Shown in pieces: positions 1 through 6,834 of a stretch of 12,399 nucleotides of DNA. The notes under the pieces were generated by a model, which saw only the letters and a program-made list of their open reading frames with translations, did not search any database and was not told where the DNA came from. The stretch lies in the NCBI GenBank assembly GCA_937890245.1, contig CALACF010000311.1, forward strand, positions 1-12,399, given 5' to 3'. Origin of the DNA: an uncultured Flavobacteriales bacterium (GTDB lineage Bacteria; Bacteroidota; Bacteroidia; Flavobacteriales_D; Sanyastnellaceae). The position numbers and the translations under genes are program-made. Position 1 is the stretch's first letter. Every line of letters starts with the position of its first letter.

Positions 1-1
1 G

Positions 2-1153
2 CTCATCGAGCTGCTTGGCGATCTGGGCGTGAAAGTGGAAAAGCTCGAAGCGGGCACCTTCCGTTTTGAAGCCAACAATATTGATGTAGACTTCCTCGAG
101 GGGGATGTCTATCGAAAAAAGGGCGGGGGACTGCGCGGATCGGTCATGCTCATGGGACCGATGCTCGGGCGCTTTGGCAAGGGATTCATCCCCAAGCCTG
201 GCGGCGACAAAATCGGCCGCCGCCGTATGGACACCCATTTCACGGGCTTCCAAAACCTCGGGGCAAACTTCAGCTACGACGCGAAGGAAATGTTTTTCCG
301 GGCGACCTGTGACCATTTGACGGGCGCTGACATGTTGCTCGACGAGGCGTCGGTCACCGGCACAGCGAACATCGTGATGGCGGCCACCCTGGCAAAAGGC
401 ACGACCACGATTTACAACGCCGCCTGCGAGCCTTACTTGCAGCAGCTCTGCAAGATGATCAACCGCATGGGCGGCAAGATTTCGGGCGTAGGTTCGAATT
501 TGCTGACCATCGAAGGCGTCGAACAGCTCGGTGGATGTGAGCATCGCTGCCTGCCTGACATGATCGAGATCGGCTCCTTCATCGGTATGGCCGCAATGAC
601 CCGTGGCGAGTTAACCATCAAGGATGTCAGCTGGGATAACCTCGGCCAAATCCCCAACGTATTCCAACGCCTCGGCATCCAGCTCGAGCGCCAAGGCGAT
701 GATATTTTCGTCCCAGCCCAGGACCACTACGAAATCGACACTTTCATTGACGGCTCGATTTTGACCGTCTCGGACGCACCTTGGCCGGGCTTCACGCCCG
801 ATTTGTTGTCCATCATTTTGGTGACGGCTTCCCAGGCGCGCGGCTCTGTGTTGATCCACCAGAAGATGTTCGAGAGCCGCTTGTTTTTTGTGGACAAACT
901 CATCGATATGGGCGCGCAAATCATCCTTTGTGATCCACACCGCGCCACTGTCATCGGCCTCGACCGCAAACCTTTGCGCGGGGTGACCATGACATCTCCC
1001 GACATCCGGGCTGGCGTCTCTCTCTTGATTGCTGCCCTCTCGGCCCAGGGGCGGTCCACAATTCATAACATTGGTCAAATTGACCGCGGATACCAACATA
1101 TCGAGCACCGTTTGCGCGCTTTGGGCGCGAAAATTGAAAGGGTCTCATCGTAA
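2..1153 (+). CDS. murA: UDP-N-acetylglucosamine 1-carboxyvinyltransferase MurA, 5' end missing
   Basis: MurA transfers enolpyruvate from PEP to UDP-GlcNAc, the first committed step of peptidoglycan precursor synthesis in the cytoplasm. About 383 codons are present against a usual 420-435, so the N-terminus, including the usual KN substrate-binding pair, lies upstream; the frame is open from base 2. Numbering from the GTG at 29, the PGG-x-KIGRRRMDTHF loop is at 58-70, the general acid/base Asp is in PGFTPD at 258 (E. coli Asp305), DIRAG carries Arg327 (E. coli Arg371) and DRGYQ carries Arg353 (E. coli Arg397). The catalytic Cys115 of E. coli is replaced by Asp60 (GAC at 206-208), a substitution that in other bacteria makes MurA insensitive to fosfomycin. 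The stop is TAA at 1151-1153, with 40 nt to the next gene. The identification is firm. Confidence 0.97.
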   Translation, partial: LIELLGDLGVKVEKLEAGTFRFEANNIDVDFLEGDVYRKKGGGLRGSVMLMGPMLGRFGKGFIPKPGGDKIGRRRMDTHFTGFQNLGANFSYDAKEMFFRATCDHLTGADMLLDEASVTGTANIVMAATLAKGTTTIYNAACEPYLQQLCKMINRMGGKISGVGSNLLTIEGVEQLGGCEHRCLPDMIEIGSFIGMAAMTRGELTIKDVSWDNLGQIPNVFQRLGIQLERQGDDIFVPAQDHYEIDTFIDGSILTVSDAPWPGFTPDLLSIILVTASQARGSVLIHQKMFESRLFFVDKLIDMGAQIILCDPHRATVIGLDRKPLRGVTMTSPDIRAGVSLLIAALSAQGRSTIHNIGQIDRGYQHIEHRLRALGAKIERVSS

Positions 1154-1193
1154 ATTACTTCTTATCGAATCTCTCCCCCCTCCCCATTTCGAC

Positions 1194-1784
1194 ATGCACA
1201 AATTGACCACCCCGGCCCTGGCCGCCGCGCTCCTCGTTGGAGGCCTGCTTGCCGCCAGCTTTTCTGTAGATCTCCAGCCCAATTTAGCCCCTGCATCCAC
1301 AGCCACCACAGCGCTTGACGCCGCGCCGCGCGTGGGCTACAAGGTGGGCGACACTGCGCCCGAGCTCGAGCTCGAAGGACTGGACGGTGAGACGATCAAG
1401 CTCAGCGAATTGAGGGGCAACATCGTATTGGTTGATTTTTGGGCGTCTTGGTGCGGCCCTTGCCGCCGCGAAAACCCGCACGTTGTGAGTGCTTACAAAA
1501 AGTACCGCAAGGCCAAGTTCAAGACAGCCAGTGGATTTGAGGTGTTCAGCGTTTCGCTCGACAAAAAAGTGGAGCCCTGGCGCCGCGCTGTGAAGCAGGA
1601 CAAGTTGGATTGGCCCTATCATGGGAGCGACCTTTCGGGTTGGAATAGCGAGGCCGCTTCTTTGTACGGGGTGAGCAGCATTCCGATGAGCTTCTTGCTC
1701 GACGAAAATGGCGTCATCACGGCGAAGAATTTACGCGGGATGGAGCTTCACATCCAGATTGATAAGCACGTCAGCGGATTTTAA
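1194..1784 (+). CDS. TlpA-like membrane-anchored or exported thioredoxin-fold protein
   Basis: This 196-residue protein is a probable periplasmic thiol-disulfide oxidoreductase of the TlpA/ResA group. Residues 1-24 form a weakly charged N-terminus plus a hydrophobic Ala/Leu/Gly stretch that would act as a signal peptide or anchor; no lipobox Cys is visible. After a Thr/Ala linker, the AhpC/TSA-type domain begins near 50 (VGDTAPELEL). The active site WCGPC is at 86-90 within DFWASWCGPCRRENP, and the cis-proline loop is SIPMSFLLDENG. Both active-site cysteines are present. The ATG at 1194 is chosen because the frame upstream runs back into murA and the protein then starts with a plausible signal sequence. 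It lies between murA and grpE, with 54 nt before grpE. The redox partner cannot be told from sequence. Confidence 0.87.
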   Translation: MHKLTTPALAAALLVGGLLAASFSVDLQPNLAPASTATTALDAAPRVGYKVGDTAPELELEGLDGETIKLSELRGNIVLVDFWASWCGPCRRENPHVVSAYKKYRKAKFKTASGFEVFSVSLDKKVEPWRRAVKQDKLDWPYHGSDLSGWNSEAASLYGVSSIPMSFLLDENGVITAKNLRGMELHIQIDKHVSGF

Positions 1785-1838
1785 CTGACAGCTTGTCCGC
1801 CCAACCCTCGATGGCATACAGATTGCCAAACCCGGGGC

Positions 1839-2411
1839 ATGAACGAGGAAATAAATCCAGCTGAAGATCAGGTGAAAGCCCAAGAGGCAGCCACCGCTGA
1901 AGCGACGGGCGATCAGGCAAGCTTGGCAGCCGACGAGGCGACGGGCGAACAGATCGAATCCGCGGACCAAACCGACGAAACGGCGGAAGCAGTCACGACG
2001 GATTGGCAGGACAAGTATGTGCGGCTCTACGCAGAGTTTGACAATTTCCGCCGCCGTACGAACCGAGAGCGCCTGGCCAATGTGCAGAACGCCAGCCGTT
2101 CGATGATTGAGATGCTCTTGCCTGTGCTCGATGATTTTGACCGCGCTTTGGCTGCAAATGAGGATGCCGAGGGACCGCTCTTGGAGGGGGTCACTTTGGT
2201 GAACCAGAAATTGATTGGCCTTATGGAGGGCCGCGGATTGAAGCCCATGGATGCCATGGGAAAACGGTTTGATACGGACCACCACGAGGCGGTGACGCAA
2301 ATTCCCGCACCGAAGCGCAAGCAAGTAGGGAAGGTGGTGGATGTCCTGGAACGCGGTTATTTCCTCAACGATACGGTCCTGCGCTACGCGAAGGTCGTCG
2401 TCGGTAAATAA
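1839..2411 (+). CDS. grpE: Nucleotide exchange factor GrpE
   Basis: GrpE releases ADP from DnaK and so works with DnaJ in the Hsp70 folding cycle. The 190-residue length is typical. Residues 1-55 are acidic, Ala/Glu/Asp-rich and probably disordered. The dimerising long helix starts around DWQDKYVRLYAEFDNFRRR (56-73), and LLPVLDDFDRAL follows at 93-104. The C-terminal beta domain has the family signature VLERGYFLNDTVLRYAKV at 169-186. Only 6 nt separate it from dnaJ, so the two are almost certainly co-transcribed and perhaps translationally coupled. A poor promoter-like match (TTG at 1793-1795, TACAGATTG at 1817-1825) lies upstream, but it does not fit the TAnnTTTG consensus and is not called. 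Confidence 0.95.
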   Translation: MNEEINPAEDQVKAQEAATAEATGDQASLAADEATGEQIESADQTDETAEAVTTDWQDKYVRLYAEFDNFRRRTNRERLANVQNASRSMIEMLLPVLDDFDRALAANEDAEGPLLEGVTLVNQKLIGLMEGRGLKPMDAMGKRFDTDHHEAVTQIPAPKRKQVGKVVDVLERGYFLNDTVLRYAKVVVGK

Positions 2412-2417
2412 GCGATC

Positions 2418-3533
2418 ATGTCGAAACGAGACTTTTACGACATTCTGGGGGTGAACAGGGATGCCGCAGCACCCGAGATTAAGAAGGCCTACCGGAAACT
2501 GGCCATCAAGTTTCACCCGGACAAGAATCCGGATGATGAGCAAGCAGAGGCCAATTTCAAGGAAGCTGCAGAAGCCTATGATGTGCTCAACGACGAGCAA
2601 AAGCGCGCGAAATACGATCGTTTCGGCCACGCGGGTATGGGCGCCGGCGGCGGTGGCAGGCACGGCGGAATGAACATGGACGACATCTTCAGTCAATTCG
2701 GAGATGTCTTCGGTGGCGGAGGTGGCGGCGGCTTCGGCGGTTTTGGCGGTGGCGGCGGCGGACGTCGTCGGGTCAAGGGCGGTGACCTGCGGATCAAGGT
2801 GAAATTGACCTTGGAGGAAATTGCCGAAGGCGTAACCAAACGCGTGAAAATCAAGCGCATGGTTGAGGCTGAAGGCGTGGAGTATTCCACCTGCGGCATG
2901 TGCAAAGGGCAGGGCCAGGTAACGCGTATGACGCAAACGATTTTGGGCCAAATGCAGACGGCCCAGACCTGTCCAGATTGTCAAGGGGTGGGGCAGAGCG
3001 TAAAAAATTCGCCCAAAGGTGCAAATGCGCACGGGCTTATAAGTCAGGAGGTTGTCGTGCCGCTTGAAATTCCTGCTGGGGTTGAGGATGGCATGAAGTT
3101 GCGGCTTCGAGGGGAAGGCCACGCCGCCCCTGCTGGTGGGATGTCGGGCGATTTGATGGTGTTGATCGAGGAAGTCGAGCACAAGGTGTTCCGCCGAAAC
3201 GGAAGCAACCTCCACCAAGATCTGTTCATCAACTTCTCGGATGCGGCGCTTGGCTCCCAAGTCGAGGTGCCGTTGATCGATGGCAAGGCGCGCATTAAAG
3301 TGGCGCCTGGAACGCAGAGCGGTCGGATTGTTCGGCTCAAGGGCAAGGGGCTGCCGGGCACGAGTTACGGCCGGGGAGATTTGCTGGTGAACTTGAATGT
3401 TTGGACACCGACTTCGCTGACGGCCGATGAGCGGCAGACCTTGGAAGACCTGCGTGAGGCAGACAATTTCCAACCGGACCCTGACCACAAAGAGCGCGGC
3501 TTCTTCGACAAGGTCCGCGATATGTTTTCGTAA
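2418..3533 (+). CDS. dnaJ: Chaperone DnaJ (Hsp40) with a two-repeat zinc region
   Basis: DnaJ delivers unfolded clients to DnaK and stimulates its ATPase. The 371 residues show a J domain (1-70) with the essential HPD at 33-35, a Gly/Phe-rich region (about 71-116, with a run GGGGGGGFGGFGGGGGG at 99-115), a zinc region, and the C-terminal substrate-binding domains from about 208. Canonical type I DnaJ has four CXXCXGXG repeats. Here only two are seen, CGMCKGQG from Cys159 and CPDCQGVG from Cys185; where a further repeat would be expected (about 195-206) there are no cysteines. Four cysteines could still form one zinc site. I recall a similar two-repeat form in flavobacterial DnaJ, so this is likely a lineage trait rather than damage. 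The C-terminus FFDKVRDMFS also resembles that group. It lies 6 nt after grpE and 14 nt before the ABC ATPase. Confidence 0.96.
   Translation: MSKRDFYDILGVNRDAAAPEIKKAYRKLAIKFHPDKNPDDEQAEANFKEAAEAYDVLNDEQKRAKYDRFGHAGMGAGGGGRHGGMNMDDIFSQFGDVFGGGGGGGFGGFGGGGGGRRRVKGGDLRIKVKLTLEEIAEGVTKRVKIKRMVEAEGVEYSTCGMCKGQGQVTRMTQTILGQMQTAQTCPDCQGVGQSVKNSPKGANAHGLISQEVVVPLEIPAGVEDGMKLRLRGEGHAAPAGGMSGDLMVLIEEVEHKVFRRNGSNLHQDLFINFSDAALGSQVEVPLIDGKARIKVAPGTQSGRIVRLKGKGLPGTSYGRGDLLVNLNVWTPTSLTADERQTLEDLREADNFQPDPDHKERGFFDKVRDMFS
2712..2762 (+). repeat. GGN triplet-repeat tract coding the DnaJ Gly-rich linker
   Basis: Seventeen in-frame codons, fifteen Gly and two Phe, made mostly of GGC and GGT. The tract is a simple-sequence stretch inside dnaJ. 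Length changes in multiples of three would alter only the flexible linker. Confidence 0.8.
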
Positions 3534-3547
3534 TATCGCGCCCGATT

Positions 3548-4534
3548 ATGGAAGCGAATTCGAATCAAAATGCAGGTGGCCTCGCCCTTGAGGTAGACGG
3601 CTTGGTCAAATCTTATGGGGACTACCGTGCCTTGGACGGCGTGTCCATGGCGGTGCGGCCAGGCCGTATTGTCGGCTTGCTCGGTCCCAATGGCGCGGGA
3701 AAGTCCACGTTGATCCGAATAGTCATGGGGATCCTGGGCGCGGATGCAGGCCAGGTACTGGTGAATGGTGCTCCGTGGACCCGGGATGCCTTGCGCAACG
3801 TCGGCTACTTGCCCGAAGAGCGCGGACTGTACAAGGACATGAAAGTCGGCGAGCAGGCGATGTATTTCGCCAAGTTGCACGGCATGTCCAAGCAGGAAGC
3901 AGTGCTCGCCTTGCGCGGCTGGTTCGAGCGTCTAGAAGTGGACGGATGGTGGGACAAAAAAGTAGAGGACCTCTCCAAGGGGATGGCCCAGAAAGTCCAA
4001 TTCATTTGCGCCGTGGTCCACCAACCAAAGGTGCTCATCCTCGACGAGCCGCTCAGCGGATTTGACCCGGTCAATGCCCGGCGTATTGTCGAAGAAATTC
4101 GGCGTTTGGCGGCTTCTGGAACGGCAGTCTTGCTTTCGACCCACGATATGTCACGGGTCGAGGCGTTGTGCGACGAGGTCCTGCTATTGAACAAAGGGAA
4201 GATCGTGATGGCGGGCGAATCGGAGGCCTTGCGCGAGTCGGGTTGGCATGGCGAATACGCTGTGACGTACTGTGGTTCTGACGTGGCCTTTGCCCGTGGC
4301 TTGGGTGCAAGTAGCATCTTGGGCGATGTGGACCGGCCGGACGACCCGAGCGAAGCGCCAACCCGTGCTGAGCGCACAGCGCTGATTACTTTGAGGTCAG
4401 GATTCAAGCTGAGCGACACCTTGGCAGGCGTTGCCGATGCAGTAGATATCGTCGAAGTACGCAAGCTCCGACCCACCATGCAGGAACTCTTCATTCAGGC
4501 CGTTTCAACCGAAAATACCGAGTCCAATGCGTAG
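3548..4534 (+). CDS. ABC transporter ATP-binding protein, NatA/ABC-2 exporter type
   Basis: This is the 328-residue ATPase subunit of an ABC-2 type exporter, working with the permease encoded directly downstream. Walker A is GPNGAGKST at 46-54, the signature is LSKGM at 142-146 (a variant of LSGGQ often seen in the NatA group), Walker B is VLILDEP at 162-168 and the switch His is H199 in LSTHD. Residues from about 230 form a C-terminal extension ending RPTMQELFIQAV, as in NatA-like ATPases with a DUF4162-type domain. The ATG at 3548 lies 14 nt after dnaJ. The stop overlaps the permease start by 8 nt (4527-4534), indicating coupled translation. The substrate is unknown; sodium, drugs, lipids and proteins are all possible for this family. 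Confidence 0.92.
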   Translation: MEANSNQNAGGLALEVDGLVKSYGDYRALDGVSMAVRPGRIVGLLGPNGAGKSTLIRIVMGILGADAGQVLVNGAPWTRDALRNVGYLPEERGLYKDMKVGEQAMYFAKLHGMSKQEAVLALRGWFERLEVDGWWDKKVEDLSKGMAQKVQFICAVVHQPKVLILDEPLSGFDPVNARRIVEEIRRLAASGTAVLLSTHDMSRVEALCDEVLLLNKGKIVMAGESEALRESGWHGEYAVTYCGSDVAFARGLGASSILGDVDRPDDPSEAPTRAERTALITLRSGFKLSDTLAGVADAVDIVEVRKLRPTMQELFIQAVSTENTESNA

Positions 4535-5831
4535 TCATATTGGGGCTATAGCCTACCGCGAATGGCGAACACGTGTTCGCAAGCGGTCCTTCATTTTGGG
4601 ACTGATTCTGCTGCCGCTACTCGGCATTGGTGGCGTCGTGGGCATGGCCTTGGTCGTGCGCGAATCTTCAGTAAATCATGAAGTCTTGGTCGTAGATCAT
4701 GACGGCCTCATAACGGTAGACCATCAGGGGCAATGGGTGCCGCATTGCCCGTCGTGTTTTTTGGAGCGCGAGGGATTGGACTATCGGTTCACCAGAGAAA
4801 TGCCCGTCGATTCTGTTTGGCTTGCGCAAGGCTTCACAGCGGTTGTGGAATTTGACAGCGACGTGGTCCAGAATCAGAGCGGCCACCTCTGGTACGAGAG
4901 CGCGCCGGGGATGGAGCTGGCCCGATGGCTGGAGCGGGACTTGGGACTTGCCTTGGAGCATCTGCGGGTGCTGGAAACCACAGACTTGAATTGGCCGGGA
5001 TACCGGGCACTGCGCTTTGACCTCAACCTGTCGACCCGCGATATCAAAACGGGCACAGGCGGGGTAGAGATCCGCTCTGTTATCGGCTTTGCCTTTTCAA
5101 TCTTCCTCTTCATGTTCATCGCAGTCCACGGAACGACCTTGATGCGTTCGGTGCTCGAGGAAAAGACTTCGCGCGTGGTGGAAGTGTTGCTGGCCGTGGT
5201 GCGTCCAGTGGACTTGATGTGGGGCAAGCTCATCGGTGTAGCCGCCGTCGCGCTGACGCAATTTCTTGCTTGGTCGCTCCTCTCAATGACGGGAATGGCC
5301 TTGTTTCGTTCGCTCTTCAATGCTGGGACCTTCACCGAAGGCCTGCCCGCGGCTGATTTGACGACGCTCATGGCGGAAAACGAGCTCACCCGCGTTCTGT
5401 TGGAGATCAACTGGCCGTTGATGGTCATTGCGACATTCGTATATTTCATCGGGGGCTACGTGTTGTATGGCGGGCTGTATGCCGCAGCGGGCGCGGCTTC
5501 CGAGAATGAAACGGAGGCCAATCAATTCGTCGTCCCCCTGCTCATGCCGCTGCTATTTTCGTATATGGCGGGCTCATTTGCCATCGGAAATCCAGACCTT
5601 CCACTTGGCGCTTGGCTGTCCTGGATCCCCTTCACTTCCCCCGTTTCTATGCTAATTCGGGTCGCTACGGGTGTGCATTGGACTGAGCTGATCGGCTCCA
5701 TGGCCTTGCTCTGGCTAACCGCCTGGCTTATGATCAAGTTAGCGGGCCGCATTTACCAAGTCGGACTGTTGCATCGCGGGAAGAAGCCGAGCTATCGTGA
5801 GCTCTTCAAATGGCTGCGTGGCAATGGCTGA
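4527..5831 (+). CDS. ABC-2 type exporter permease, NatB-like
   Basis: This 434-residue inner-membrane subunit pairs with the ATPase just upstream. The topology visible by hydrophobicity is one helix at about 22-44, a large extracytoplasmic loop at about 45-183, then about five helices near 184-206, 232-260, 297-322, 333-352 and 386-406, and a basic cytoplasmic tail. The LRxxLEEKTSRVVEVLL-type motif (MRSVLEEKTSRVVEVLL at 206-222) after helix 2 is typical of NatB/ABC-2 permeases. Unusually, the outer loop contains HCPSC with Cys74 and Cys77. It starts inside the ATPase gene (8 nt overlap), and its stop overlaps the next start by 8 nt (5824-5831). The substrate cannot be inferred. Confidence 0.9.
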   Translation: MRSHIGAIAYREWRTRVRKRSFILGLILLPLLGIGGVVGMALVVRESSVNHEVLVVDHDGLITVDHQGQWVPHCPSCFLEREGLDYRFTREMPVDSVWLAQGFTAVVEFDSDVVQNQSGHLWYESAPGMELARWLERDLGLALEHLRVLETTDLNWPGYRALRFDLNLSTRDIKTGTGGVEIRSVIGFAFSIFLFMFIAVHGTTLMRSVLEEKTSRVVEVLLAVVRPVDLMWGKLIGVAAVALTQFLAWSLLSMTGMALFRSLFNAGTFTEGLPAADLTTLMAENELTRVLLEINWPLMVIATFVYFIGGYVLYGGLYAAAGAASENETEANQFVVPLLMPLLFSYMAGSFAIGNPDLPLGAWLSWIPFTSPVSMLIRVATGVHWTELIGSMALLWLTAWLMIKLAGRIYQVGLLHRGKKPSYRELFKWLRGNG

Positions 5832-6834
5832 GCTAAGCCCTGCTCGCGACGTCGAGCGCGTAGCCGTCATTGACTGCGGTTCCAATACCTTTTCGCTGCT
5901 CGTTGCTGAAGTCTGCACTGACGAAGCGGGCCAGAAAAGCTGGACGAAGCTGATGAACCAGTCGCGCTATGTGCACTTGGGGCGCGGGTCGTTTCGATCC
6001 GGCCGCCTCGATCCGGACCGCATGCGCCGGGCTTGGGATGTGCTGGGCATGTATGTCGAATCGTTGCGCAATGCGGGCGTTTCGCGCTACGCCTGCCTGG
6101 CCACATCGGCTGCGCGGGATGCGAAAAATGCGGATGACTTTCTAGCCGGCGCACGCGCTGTAGGATGCAATGTCCAAGTCATCGACGGCCTCACCGAGGC
6201 CCGGCTCGTACAACGCGGCGTCCGCAGTTCAGTTGAGGCAGCTGATACGCGCTGGGCCTCGCGAACCCTGGCCTCACTCGACATTGGCGGCGGAAGCGTT
6301 GAAATGTCGTTGTGGACCGGCAACAGCATTCACTACACTGGCAGCCTCGACATCGGACTCTCTCGCCTTCGCGACTGGGTCAAGCCCCAGCTGCAGTGGT
6401 CGCCCAAAGACCTAGAATCGGTTGCCCTCATCATCGACGAGGCGATGCATCCTTTCTTGAAAGCCGCAGCCGAGTATCCGCCCGAGGCTTGGGTCGGATC
6501 CAGCGGCACCATCGAGGCCTTGCAGCGTTTGCTCGAACCAGAAATCGTCCCGGGCTATGAGGTGGCTGATCTGCTGCCGCCACTCGAATTGGCCGTCATG
6601 CTCGAGAAGCTCATCCCGATGCACCAAAACGCCTTGATCAAGCTCGAGCATTTGCACCCGGACCGCGTGCCCTACATCTCGCTTGGCTCTGCCTTGGTGC
6701 GTCAAGTGTTGCAGGCTTCAGGCGTGGACCAATTGTACTGCTCCCGGTTCGCAATGGCCGAAGGGCTGCTCACCATGTATGCCGGTGGTGAGTCTACGGA
6801 CGACTATCTTCCCACCCCATGGCAAGTATTCTGA
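5824..6834 (+). CDS. Ppx/GppA family exopolyphosphatase or pppGpp phosphohydrolase
   Basis: This 336-residue protein belongs to the ASKHA-fold Ppx/GppA phosphatases, which hydrolyse inorganic polyphosphate and/or the gamma phosphate of pppGpp. The first phosphate loop is VIDCGSNTFSLLV (15-27), ATSAARDAKN lies at 93-102, the catalytic Glu is probably Glu125 in DGLTEARL (aligning with Glu121 of E. coli Ppx), the second loop is LDIGGGSVEMS (152-162), and GSSGTIEAL follows. It is the short form: the C-terminal HD-like domains of E. coli Ppx and GppA, which are about 500 residues, are absent. The ATG at 5824 is preferred to a GTG at 5797 because it starts just before the conserved fold and gives an 8 nt overlap like that of the previous gene pair. 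Sequence does not separate polyphosphatase from pppGpp hydrolase activity. Confidence 0.9.
   Translation: MAELSPARDVERVAVIDCGSNTFSLLVAEVCTDEAGQKSWTKLMNQSRYVHLGRGSFRSGRLDPDRMRRAWDVLGMYVESLRNAGVSRYACLATSAARDAKNADDFLAGARAVGCNVQVIDGLTEARLVQRGVRSSVEAADTRWASRTLASLDIGGGSVEMSLWTGNSIHYTGSLDIGLSRLRDWVKPQLQWSPKDLESVALIIDEAMHPFLKAAAEYPPEAWVGSSGTIEALQRLLEPEIVPGYEVADLLPPLELAVMLEKLIPMHQNALIKLEHLHPDRVPYISLGSALVRQVLQASGVDQLYCSRFAMAEGLLTMYAGGESTDDYLPTPWQVF

Noticed and set aside
1029..1193. Extension of the TlpA-like protein back into murA
   Set aside because: The extension overlaps about 125 nt of murA in another frame and would bury the signal sequence; the ATG at 1194 gives a normal exported protein.
1793..1825. 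Possible promoter before grpE (TTG, then TACAGATTG 21 nt later)
   Set aside because: The second element does not match TAnnTTTG in spacing or sequence, so it is too weak to call.
2693..2905. A minus-strand frame with polyproline runs
   Set aside because: The prolines are the reverse complement of the DnaJ Gly-rich codons, so it is a codon artefact.
1731..3488. A 585-codon open frame on the minus strand, the longest in the window
   Set aside because: It lies opposite tlpA, grpE and dnaJ, which are certain genes, and its translation shows no family motif and is rich in His, Leu and Arg as expected of an antisense frame in GC-rich coding DNA.
5797..5823. GTG start for the Ppx/GppA gene
   Set aside because: It would lengthen the overlap with the permease and add residues outside the family fold; the ATG at 5824 fits the neighbouring 8-nt overlap.
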